Assembly: GCF_030506325.1 (NCBI RefSeq)
Contig: NZ_CP120683.1
Span: 2,976,001-3,040,000, forward strand
Length of the DNA stretch: 64,000 nt
Source: Tunicatimonas pelagia
Lineage (GTDB): Bacteria > Bacteroidota > Bacteroidia > Cytophagales > Cyclobacteriaceae
Direction: 5' to 3'
A program made the position numbers and the translations under genes. How positions within the stretch are numbered: position 1 is the first letter of the stretch; each line of letters starts with the position of its first letter. A model generated the notes under the pieces. It did not search any database. It was not told where the DNA came from and saw only the letters and a program-made list of their open reading frames with translations. Shown one piece after another: positions 8,630 to 15,804 of this stretch.

Positions 8630-9202
8630 ATGATACCGGAATATCTGTACCACTACTATGAAACAAGCAATGGTTCTTTTCAAAATATCACACAAAATGG
8701 ATATGAGAAAGCCGTTAAGATTCAGGGCAAAATCTCGGAAGGCTGGAATAGTAAGAGGCCATCTAACTATATAGAACTTCGGTTTGCTCTGGAAAAGAGG
8801 TTAAGAGACCAGTTTATATCCAAGGGTGGGAAGCCTACTAGAGATGATCCGTTTTACTTTACATTAGGAGAATGTAAGTGGGCAAAATCCTGGTATATAA
8901 ACCCTGGAGTTGTAAAAATTCCATTATCTGATTTCAGTTCCGAACATATCAGTTTTACGTACCCTGATAGTATGGTATCGTTTCAGTTTAATGACGAACC
9001 TAAACTTGCAACGTATCGGAAAGGATGTAATGGACAAGTCTTTTTACTAAGCGAGTTAAGTGATCTGATCAGTGAGTATGGATTACCATCTGAGGAAAAA
9101 TCTCACGCTGAAGAAAGGCTAAAATATGACAAATATATAGAAGCTCAGGTGTGGGATGACTCAATAATAGAAGCATATAAAGCAAAGCTCAACGAGGTAT
9201 AA
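8630..9202 (+). CDS. Protein of unknown function between symporter and galK
   Basis: I do not recognise this 190-residue protein. It has no signal peptide, no membrane segment and no catalytic motif that I can name. It begins IPEYLYHYYETSN and carries a charged, helical centre (IELRFALEKRLRDQFI). The middle contains FYFTLGECKWAKSWY followed by a beta-rich part, and the C-terminus is helical and acidic. The YLYHYY start recalls proteins that open with a YHYT-type strand, including some ADP-ribosyltransferase folds, but this is a weak hint. It sits 58 bp after the symporter and 41 bp before galK, on the same strand, and is more A+T-rich than both. It looks like an insertion into the galactose module. 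Confidence 0.6.
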   Translation: MIPEYLYHYYETSNGSFQNITQNGYEKAVKIQGKISEGWNSKRPSNYIELRFALEKRLRDQFISKGGKPTRDDPFYFTLGECKWAKSWYINPGVVKIPLSDFSSEHISFTYPDSMVSFQFNDEPKLATYRKGCNGQVFLLSELSDLISEYGLPSEEKSHAEERLKYDKYIEAQVWDDSIIEAYKAKLNEV

Positions 9203-9243
9203 AATGCCCTAAAACGCGTTTTATACTAATCAATTTAGTTATA

Positions 9244-10401
9244 ATGAATAAGCAAACGATACAAACTGAATTTGAAACCCGCTACGGCAAACCAACCTTA
9301 CTAGTGCGCTCCCCGGGTCGAGTCAACCTCATCGGCGAGCATACCGATTATAATTTGGGGTTTGTGCTTCCGGCAGCAGTAGATAAAGAAATCATTTTTG
9401 CCCTATCTCCTAGTTCTGACAAACAGTCGCACTTCCACGCGCTTGACCTAAACGAGACGCTAGATTTCGATACCCAAAATTTTCAGAAATCAGAAAAAAC
9501 GTGGGCAAACTATGGCTTAGGGGTGATTGACCAATTGCAACAGCTTGGCCATCAAGTTCCGGCCTTTTCCTGCGTTTTTGGTGGAAATATTCCGCAGGGG
9601 GCGGGAATGTCATCATCGGCTGCCTTAGAGTGTGGTTTGGCCGTTGGGCTTAACGAATTATTCAATCTAGGCATTGACAGGGTAGATTTAGTTAAGCTTT
9701 CGCAAAAAGCGGAGAATGAGTTTGTGGGAATGAACTGCGGCATTATGGATCAGTTTGCCAGTGTGTTTGGTAAAGATCGCCATGCTCTGAAGCTAGATTG
9801 TCGTTCGCTAGAATATGAGTACTATCCGGCAGACATTAGCGAATACAAACTGGTGCTGTTCAATAGTGCCGTAAAGCATTCTTTGGTAGATTCAGAGTAC
9901 AATGTTCGCCGTAGCCAGTGTGAAGAAGGAGTCGCGCTTTTACAGAAACTGGGTGAAAATGTAGCTAGCTTACGAGATGCCACTTTACCAATGCTGGAAA
10001 AATATCAGAGTCATTTTGACGAAGTGGTTTACCATCGCTGCGCCTATATTGTAAAGGAAAACCAGCGGGTGCTAGACGCTTGTCAGGCATTAGCGAATCA
10101 AGATTTAGCTACCTTTGGTCAGAAGCTCTACGAGTCGCAGCACGGTATGCAGTACGAATACGAGATCACGGTGCCCGAAACCGAATTTTTGGTAGATCAA
10201 ACCCGCGACGAACCCGCTGTTTTAGGCGGACGACAGATGGGTGGCGGATTTGGTGGCTGTATCATCAACTTGATTGAAGAAGCCGAAATTGACCGTATTG
10301 CTAACCAGCTCGCTCAAACGTATAAAGAAAAATTTAATCTAGACTTAGAAGTATACATCGCCGATATTGTCAACGGAACCGAAATAATGATTGATGATTG
10401 A
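9244..10401 (+). CDS. galK: Galactokinase
   Basis: The 385-residue GHMP-family kinase phosphorylates galactose at C1 with ATP in the cytoplasm, the first step of the Leloir pathway. It has the galactokinase signature GRVNLIGEHTDYN (25-37), the ATP loop PQGAGMSSSAAL (117-128), the catalytic Asp D169 in CGIMDQF and the C-terminal glycine-rich GGRQMGGGFGG. Length is normal for the family. galT follows 73 bp later and a galactose symporter lies upstream, so uptake and the first two enzymatic steps are clustered. The 3' end is unusually repetitive (ATTGATGATTGATG around the stop). No epimerase (galE) or mutarotase is present in the window. Confidence 0.96.
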   Translation: MNKQTIQTEFETRYGKPTLLVRSPGRVNLIGEHTDYNLGFVLPAAVDKEIIFALSPSSDKQSHFHALDLNETLDFDTQNFQKSEKTWANYGLGVIDQLQQLGHQVPAFSCVFGGNIPQGAGMSSSAALECGLAVGLNELFNLGIDRVDLVKLSQKAENEFVGMNCGIMDQFASVFGKDRHALKLDCRSLEYEYYPADISEYKLVLFNSAVKHSLVDSEYNVRRSQCEEGVALLQKLGENVASLRDATLPMLEKYQSHFDEVVYHRCAYIVKENQRVLDACQALANQDLATFGQKLYESQHGMQYEYEITVPETEFLVDQTRDEPAVLGGRQMGGGFGGCIINLIEEAEIDRIANQLAQTYKEKFNLDLEVYIADIVNGTEIMIDD

Positions 10402-10474
10402 TGCCTCCGTGGCGCGGATAAATGATTAATTAATATCATCAGTCATTAGTCATCACTCATTAATCATCAACAAA

Positions 10475-11530
10475 ATGGAATTTAACCTTACTGATCATCC
10501 GCATCGCCGTTACAATCCACTCACCGGAGACTATGTGCTAGTTTCGCCCCACCGCACCAAACGACCCTGGCAGGGGCAGGTAGAAAAATCGGAGGAAGAA
10601 AAACGACCAGAGTACGATCCCGACTGCTATTTGTGCCCGGGTAATGAGCGGGCTGGTGGTGAAATTAACCCCAATTATCAAAACACTTTTGTCTTCACTA
10701 ATGACTTTGCCGCGCTCAATCAGGAAAGTCCTAGCGGTACTTACGAAGTAGGTGGTCTGTTGCGAGCTAGGAGCGAGACCGGAATTTGCCGGGTAGTTTG
10801 TTTCTCACCCCGCCACGACCTTACAATACCCGAATTGTCGGTGAGCGACATTGAAAAAGTGATTAAGCTGTGGCAAGATGAGTACCGCATACTGGGAGCG
10901 AATCCGGACATTAACTACGTACAGATTTTTGAGAATAAAGGCAAAATGATGGGTTGTAGTAATCCGCACCCGCACGGGCAAATATGGGCGCAAAGCACGG
11001 TGCCGAACGAACCAGCTACCGAAGGAAAATTTCAAGGCGATTACTACCAGCGCAACCGCCGCAGTCTGCTGGCTGATTATCTGAAGATAGAGATGAAGGA
11101 GCGAGAACGGATTGTCGTAGAAAATGATCATTTTGTGGCGTTGGTACCCTTCTGGGCGGTTTGGCCCTACGAAACTATGATTATCAGTAAACGGCATATT
11201 CAGCATATTTTGCAGTTCAATGACGAAGAAAAAACCGCCTACGCTGAAATCCTCCAGCAATTGACTATCCGTTACGATAACCTATTCGAGACCTCTTTCC
11301 CATACTCCGCCGGAATCCACCAGGCTCCTACTGACGGTCTAGACCACACGGAGTGGCACTTCCATCACCATTTTTATCCCCCATTGCTTCGCTCTGCCAC
11401 TGTAAAAAAATTTATGGTCGGCTACGAAATGCTCGGCGATCCCCAACGCGACATTACCGCCGAAATGGCTGCTGAAAAATTAAGAAGCTTACCAGATGTG
11501 CATTATAAAAACGAGGCTACTAAGATTTGA
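10475..11530 (+). CDS. galT: Galactose-1-phosphate uridylyltransferase
   Basis: The 351-residue enzyme transfers UMP from UDP-glucose to galactose-1-phosphate, making UDP-galactose. The active-site HPHGQ motif is present with H165 and the nucleophilic H167. C51 and C54 in CYLC, with H114 and H165, match the usual metal site. The C-terminal signature [10 protein letters not shown] and KFMVGYEML is intact. It is the second enzyme of the gal cluster. The short gap before it contains ATGATTAAT and ATTAATCAT as inverted repeats, which may form a small hairpin between the two cistrons. Confidence 0.96.
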   Translation: MEFNLTDHPHRRYNPLTGDYVLVSPHRTKRPWQGQVEKSEEEKRPEYDPDCYLCPGNERAGGEINPNYQNTFVFTNDFAALNQESPSGTYEVGGLLRARSETGICRVVCFSPRHDLTIPELSVSDIEKVIKLWQDEYRILGANPDINYVQIFENKGKMMGCSNPHPHGQIWAQSTVPNEPATEGKFQGDYYQRNRRSLLADYLKIEMKERERIVVENDHFVALVPFWAVWPYETMIISKRHIQHILQFNDEEKTAYAEILQQLTIRYDNLFETSFPYSAGIHQAPTDGLDHTEWHFHHHFYPPLLRSATVKKFMVGYEMLGDPQRDITAEMAAEKLRSLPDVHYKNEATKI

Positions 11531-11592
11531 AACTCCGTAATTTCTTGATGCTGTAATATGAACTCTATGTAAGGAAACGGTATATAAAAATA

Positions 11593-11604
11593 AACTTATA
11601 AGTT
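11593..11604. promoter_or_regulatory. Perfect palindrome, candidate TA operator
   Basis: AACTTATAAGTT is a perfect 12-bp palindrome 7 nt before the ATG of the three-gene toxin-antitoxin-chaperone operon. HTH antitoxins commonly bind such sites to repress their own operon, so this is the natural candidate operator. Binding is inferred. Confidence 0.45.
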
Positions 11605-11610
11605 GATTTT

Positions 11611-12180
11611 ATGGTTATAAATGGTATCTTTGCTATTGTCAATGGGAGCTTACTGTCTGTCCGGTTTGAGGGAAATGAAAGAGATGAGTTTGCTAGACTA
11701 TTTGAGCAATGGCAAGATATCGAGTACCTCGAAAACTTTTTTGAAAGTAACAAAGATGATTTGCAAAATGGATTTTTCGGAAATATTAGCATTGAAGATG
11801 CAGTATTTACTACTACTGAAGAAGCCGATGAACTGGAAAACCACATTCAGGAAGTGGCCAAAAAAGGACAGGAAGATGATTATTCTACACTCTACGATCT
11901 GATATTTCATCCTTTACATGCCAACGATGTGTCAACGTCGCACATAGAAAGCAAAGCATACGGCTTAACCTCTAAATCTTGGTTACGAGTGTATGCTATT
12001 CAGATCGCTACTAATTTATATGTTGTTTCTGGCGGTGCCATCAAGCTTACCAAAGCTATGCAAGATCGTCCACATACTATAGAAGAACTTAAGAAACTTA
12101 GAGCTACTGCATCCTATCTTAAAGAAATAGGATTAGAAGGTAGCGGAGACTACGGTTACATAGATATACAAACATCATGA
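11611..12180 (+). CDS. Putative HigB/Gp49-like toxin of a TAC operon
   Basis: The 189-residue protein has an acidic N-terminal part (1-110) that I do not recognise. Its C-terminal part resembles the RelE/HigB/Gp49 fold: SWLRVYAIQIATNLYVV, GGAIKLTKAM, then a helix EELKKLRATASYLKE. This corresponds to the core strands and C-terminal helix of HigB-type ribosome-dependent mRNA interferases, but the family call rests on pattern only. Typical HigB proteins are about 90-120 residues, so the N-terminal extension is unusual. Its stop overlaps the start of the HTH gene by 4 nt (ATGA), so the two are translationally coupled. The order toxin-antitoxin-chaperone matches the HigB-HigA-SecB-like systems known from Mycobacterium tuberculosis. 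Confidence 0.6.
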   Translation: MVINGIFAIVNGSLLSVRFEGNERDEFARLFEQWQDIEYLENFFESNKDDLQNGFFGNISIEDAVFTTTEEADELENHIQEVAKKGQEDDYSTLYDLIFHPLHANDVSTSHIESKAYGLTSKSWLRVYAIQIATNLYVVSGGAIKLTKAMQDRPHTIEELKKLRATASYLKEIGLEGSGDYGYIDIQTS

Positions 12181-12662
12181 TTACACGACAAGACGCACTT
12201 AACAAACTTAACGGGATTATTTTAGATGGGCGGCAATCCGCGACTCCTAGCCAGTGGCACGAGGATGTAAAGCGACGCGCTGAAGAAAAGCCCTGGAAAA
12301 AACGATCTCAAGCAGTAGCCTTAGCCGTTCTACGAACCCTCCGCGCCAAGAAAATGAGTCAAAAAGAACTAGCTGAACAGTTAGGCGTATCTGCTCAACT
12401 AGTTAATAAATGGGTAAAGGGTAAAGAGAACTTTACTTTTGAAACAGTTTCAAAGTTAGAGGAAGCCTTAGATATTCAGTTAATGCAAGTTACTGGTCTT
12501 AAAAAGCAAACAACTAAGTTGAAAGAGTACATTATGGTGGAAAAGGTTGAGAAGGCTAAAAAGTCGCATAAACCTACTCAGACGGCTTCAACAGAAACCA
12601 AAGTGATTCCAATGAGCAGAGAACTTAGTTATATTCCTGACGAGCAATATGCCTACTCATGA
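12177..12662 (+). CDS. XRE-family HTH antitoxin with C-terminal extension
   Basis: The 161-residue protein has an N-terminal helical segment (1-50) and a clear XRE/Cro-type HTH at about 51-103 (MSQKELAEQLGVSAQLVNKWVKG). After the HTH comes a 58-residue tail, first Lys-rich and then ending in Tyr-rich SYIPDEQYAYS. In chaperone-controlled HigA antitoxins a C-terminal chaperone-addiction (ChAD) sequence makes the antitoxin depend on a SecB-like chaperone. This tail is placed correctly to be one (inference). The gene overlaps its neighbours by 4 nt on both sides. It probably represses the operon through the palindrome at 11593-11604. Confidence 0.75.
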   Translation: MITRQDALNKLNGIILDGRQSATPSQWHEDVKRRAEEKPWKKRSQAVALAVLRTLRAKKMSQKELAEQLGVSAQLVNKWVKGKENFTFETVSKLEEALDIQLMQVTGLKKQTTKLKEYIMVEKVEKAKKSHKPTQTASTETKVIPMSRELSYIPDEQYAYS

Positions 12663-13111
12663 AAGAAGAAGAAGCTGGGAAAATAGGTTTCCTTCTTAGC
12701 AACATTAGTACTTTAGAATTTGCTACAATCGATAGTGCCTATCAGGAAGGTAGTCCAGAAGATTTACAGCTAGGCTTCGGCTTTGGGATACTAGAAGAAG
12801 AGAGGTGGATAGTCTGTGATGCCAACGTTGAATTTCATATTAATAATCGCCCCTTCATCATCATAAAGGTACGGTGCGAATTTGAAATCGATCCGAATGC
12901 TTGGGAAAGGTTCGTTGATTACAAAAAAAATACAATAACATTTCCGGATGGGCTCCTCCGACATCTGGCGGTTCTTACTACGGGTACTACCCGCGGTATA
13001 CTACATGCCAAAACGGAAAACACAAAATTCAATCAAATCATACTACCCACTCTTAACATTGCTGATATTGTCAGCGAACCCATAACTTTTGATATAGACG
13101 CTAAGAAGTAA
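12659..13111 (+). CDS. SecB-like chaperone of a TAC operon
   Basis: The 150-residue protein is mostly beta-rich: paired strands such as WIVCDANVEFHINN and PFIIIKVRCEFEID. A helix and loop follow, GLLRHLAVLTTGTTRGILHAK, and then a strand ending ILPTLNIADIV. The strands-then-TTRGI-helix-then-LPxxN order fits the SecB fold, in which the C-terminal part reads TTRAGF..LPPINF in canonical SecB. No other SecB gene is visible in the window. As third gene of an overlapping operon after an HTH antitoxin, it probably protects the antitoxin from aggregation and degradation. The alternative is a stand-alone SecB-like protein of unknown client. A+T content is high, as for the whole operon. Confidence 0.6.
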   Translation: MKEEEAGKIGFLLSNISTLEFATIDSAYQEGSPEDLQLGFGFGILEEERWIVCDANVEFHINNRPFIIIKVRCEFEIDPNAWERFVDYKKNTITFPDGLLRHLAVLTTGTTRGILHAKTENTKFNQIILPTLNIADIVSEPITFDIDAKK

Positions 13112-13362
13112 TTACTTGCTCTGAATAGCCTCTTAAAAATGTACATTTTGTTCGATACCAAACAAGTTAATCTTATCAAAGATTACAACCCTACTAACAA
13201 ATCAAGAACTTATGCTAAATATATTCCATTTTGGGCATAACTCTTATGTGACGGTTATGTGATTGAGTAAAGCGGTTAGTTATATTTATATGTGTAAATA
13301 ACTGTAAATCAGTTGCTTAAAAATAATCACTCGTATGATGGCTATGTGATTAAGCATTAAAA

Positions 13363-13914
13363 ATGAACCACTTTCCAAAAATAGAAACCAACAGGCTACT
13401 TCTTACTGAGTTGAAAGCAGCCGATATTCCTACTATTGTCAAGCACGCTTTCAATCCGAAAATATCAGACTTCACAGGAAATATACCTTATCCGTACTCA
13501 GAAAAAGACGCGATCTACTGGCTAAATCTGGCGAATCAAGGATTTAGAAGCGGAGCAAATGTTATTTTCGCAATTAGACTAAAACCTCAAGAAGAATTTA
13601 TTGGAGGAATAAGTTTGACCATTGAGCGAAGATTCAATCGGGCAGAAATTGGCTATTGGATTGCCGAACCGTTTTGGAACCAAGGTTTGACTACGGAAGC
13701 CACAAAGGCGATAGTAAAGTTCGGTTTTGAGATACTCAATTTGAACAAACTAACCTCATCGCATCTCGCCAAAAACATAGCTTCAGGAAAAGTGATGCAA
13801 AAGGCTGGAATGGTCAAAGAAGGTGAATTGAAGGAGCATATTCTCAAAGATTCTGAATACCATGATCTGATTTTGTATGGACTTACTAAAACTGATTACG
13901 TTACACGAATATAA
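13363..13914 (+). CDS. GNAT-family N-acetyltransferase (RimJ/RimL type)
   Basis: The 183-residue protein has the RimJ/RimL start (IETNRLLLTELKAADIP) and a strand with FIGGISLTIE. A long GYWIAEPFWNQGLTTEA region forms the acetyl-CoA-binding part, followed by NIASGKVMQKAGM, the conserved motif B helix. It should transfer acetyl from acetyl-CoA to an amine, most often a protein N-terminus or a small molecule; the substrate is not predictable. It stands alone between the TAC operon and hicB. The 250-bp gap before it contains two copies of TATGTGATT[GA]AG, function unknown. Confidence 0.88.
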   Translation: MNHFPKIETNRLLLTELKAADIPTIVKHAFNPKISDFTGNIPYPYSEKDAIYWLNLANQGFRSGANVIFAIRLKPQEEFIGGISLTIERRFNRAEIGYWIAEPFWNQGLTTEATKAIVKFGFEILNLNKLTSSHLAKNIASGKVMQKAGMVKEGELKEHILKDSEYHDLILYGLTKTDYVTRI

Positions 13915-14031
13915 ACGGAATGGTGGCTACAGAGAGGTATGAAAAGAGTATGACACCAAATTAGTGCAATATTTGTTATAGTTTTACGATCAGGGCATTA
14001 TGAATGGTTATCCACACTTAAGATCATCAGT

Positions 14032-14262
14032 ATGGAAAAATTACTGAAACTGCATATTGAAAAACTTCCAGAGGGATTTTACTTAGCAACATCTGACACA
14101 ATTCAAGGTTTGGTAGCGCAAGGAAGAACTTTGAATGAAACCATAGAGATTGCAAGAGATATTGCTAAAAAATTGATTGAAGCCCAGGAGGGAGAAGGAG
14201 CAGAGGATAAGCTAACTACTATAGATGATAACTTTGATTATTCAATAGTTGTCGGAGTTTAG
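14032..14262 (+). CDS. hicB: HicB-family antitoxin
   Basis: The 76-residue protein has the partial RNase H-like HicB/UPF0150 fold: LHIEKLPEGFYLATSDTIQGL, then VAQGRTLNETIEIARDIAKKLIEAQ. In type II HicAB systems HicB binds and blocks the small mRNA interferase HicA. The hicA gene that should follow is present only as a remnant starting 2 nt after this stop. HicB is thus an orphan antitoxin, as in many decaying TA loci, and may still neutralise HicA made elsewhere. The order HicB first, HicA second is common in Bacteroidota and cyanobacteria. Confidence 0.85.
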   Translation: MEKLLKLHIEKLPEGFYLATSDTIQGLVAQGRTLNETIEIARDIAKKLIEAQEGEGAEDKLTTIDDNFDYSIVVGV

Positions 14263-14264
14263 TA

Positions 14265-14480
14265 ATGGGAAGGTTAGCTGGGTTTCGCTACAGACAAATC
14301 ATAAAGAAACTTACGTCAGGCCGCAGGCAGTCATGAGATATGGCCACCATGGAATGGCATAATGAAGAAACTAAACGATTCACTACTATTCCTAATTATC
14401 CTGGCGATATGCCTGAAGGAACACTGAGAGCTATCCTGAAGCAAGCTAATGTTTCACCAGACGAATTTCTGCAAAATTGA
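14265..14480 (+). pseudogene. hicA: hicA toxin remnant (internal deletion and frameshifts)
   Basis: The ATG at 14265 opens MGRLAGFRYRQIIKKL, a typical HicA N-terminus, but this frame stops at a TGA at about 14336. In other frames the rest of HicA can be read: AAGSHEIW, containing the conserved catalytic His region, then WHNEETKRFTTIPNYPGDMP and EGTLRAILKQANVSPDEFLQN before the stop at 14478. The segment that normally joins KKL to the RQAAGSH motif is missing, and at least two frame changes are needed. The toxin cannot be made intact. The family order and spacing after hicB confirm the identity. Confidence 0.85.
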
Positions 14481-14674
14481 AGAAATACATATTGTCGGGA
14501 ATAGGTATTTTGGTTGGGCTCGGATTAATTTTAGATGTATTCATTTTTCAAGATAAGGCTATTGTTCCCGGATGGGGAGAATCTATGATAACTCCTTTTC
14601 AATTTGTTGAACTAATAGGTGCAGTATTACTGATTGCTTCGAGAGTCTTTTCGTATAGAAAGGTAACAGTCTAA
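14477..14674 (+). CDS. Small two-helix membrane protein (tentative)
   Basis: A 65-residue reading frame starts with TTG (KKYILSGIGILVGLGLILDVFIF) and contains two predicted transmembrane helices separated by QDKAIVPGWGESMITPFQ; it ends with a basic tail (SYRKVTV). The start overlaps the last bases of the hicA remnant. The well-formed amphipathic pattern suggests a real gene, but the non-ATG start and small size leave doubt. Function unknown. Confidence 0.45.
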   Translation: MKKYILSGIGILVGLGLILDVFIFQDKAIVPGWGESMITPFQFVELIGAVLLIASRVFSYRKVTV

Positions 14675-14708
14675 GTCGGAAAGAGCTAATCTCATAAGAT
14701 AACAATTC

Positions 14709-15659
14709 ATGCAAAAACAACTCATCGTTGGCCTAGCCCAAATTTCCCCGGTATGGCTAGACCGGGAAGCAACGCTGGTAAAAGTAGCCGATTACGTAAA
14801 CCAAGCAGCCGAGCAGGGCTGCCGGTTAGTAGCGTTTGGAGAAGCTTTGGTTCCCGGTTACCCGTTTTGGTTAGAACGAACCAATGGTGCCCAATTCAAC
14901 TCACCTGTTCAAAAGGAGCTACACGCGCTTTATCTACGAGAAGCCGTAGTGGTAGAAGAGCATTTGAGTGATCTGCAAAAATTAGCGCAGCAAAAGCAAA
15001 TTGCTGTGTATTTGGGCTGTATCGAGCGAGCGATGGATCGGGGTGGACACAGTGTTTACTGCTCGTTGGTTTATATTGATACTAAAGGAGAAGTTGGTTC
15101 GGTACACCGTAAACTGATGCCAACTTATGATGAGCGACTGGCTTGGTCACCGGGTGACGGTCACGGACTGCGAGTGCATCCGCTGGGCGCATTTACCGTA
15201 GGCGGGCTGAATTGCTGGGAGAATTGGATGCCGTTGCCTCGGGCTGCTCTTTATGCTCAAGGCGAAGATGTGCACGTAGCCGTTTGGCCGGGTTCTCAGC
15301 GAAATACGCAAGATATTACCCGTTTCATCGCCCAAGAAGCCCGCTCCTACGTCATCTCGGTTTCGGCACTAATGCGAAAATCGGATATTCCTGACGATGT
15401 GCCGCAATCGACACAGATCAAAGAAAACAGTGATGAGTATTTGACCGACGGAGGTTCTTGTGTCGCCTCACCCGATGGAAGTTGGTTGCTGGAACCGCAG
15501 GTAGGTGAAGAAGGGCTATATACTGCTACGCTGGATCATCAGAAAATTCGAGAAGAACGGCAAAACTTTGACCCCTCCGGTCACTACTCTCGCCCTGATG
15601 TTACTCAGCTTATGATAAATAGAGAGCGCCAAAGCGTAGTGAAATTCCGTGAGGAGTAA
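14709..15659 (+). CDS. Nitrilase / carbon-nitrogen hydrolase
   Basis: The 316-residue protein carries the nitrilase-superfamily catalytic triad: E45 in VAFGEALVPGYPFW, K135 in VHRKLMPTYDERLAW and C169 in GGLNCWENWMPL. The NCWENWMPL context is typical of true nitrilases (branch 1), which hydrolyse organic nitriles to acids and ammonia. Other superfamily branches act on amides or carbamoyl groups, so the physiological substrate remains open. No signal peptide; cytoplasmic. It lies on the same strand 145 bp before the large SGNH/cytochrome c lipoprotein, but a functional link is not evident. Confidence 0.9.
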   Translation: MQKQLIVGLAQISPVWLDREATLVKVADYVNQAAEQGCRLVAFGEALVPGYPFWLERTNGAQFNSPVQKELHALYLREAVVVEEHLSDLQKLAQQKQIAVYLGCIERAMDRGGHSVYCSLVYIDTKGEVGSVHRKLMPTYDERLAWSPGDGHGLRVHPLGAFTVGGLNCWENWMPLPRAALYAQGEDVHVAVWPGSQRNTQDITRFIAQEARSYVISVSALMRKSDIPDDVPQSTQIKENSDEYLTDGGSCVASPDGSWLLEPQVGEEGLYTATLDHQKIREERQNFDPSGHYSRPDVTQLMINRERQSVVKFREE

Positions 15660-15804
15660 TAAGTGTACTTCACTATCGCGGATAAAGAAGAAGGGTGTTC
15701 TGACCAGTGTGATTCTAAAATCTACCGGCTTTTTTTATGGTTTCCAGAACTGTTGTATATTGTGAGTCGCGGTAAGGTAAATACCGAAAATACAACAATA
15801 CTAG

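Noticed and set aside
10381-10474. Inverted repeat ATGATTAAT/ATTAATCAT between galK and galT as an attenuator or attachment site
   Set aside because: Arms are A+T-rich and flanked by many similar TGATT/CATTA motifs, so chance and repeat slippage explain it.
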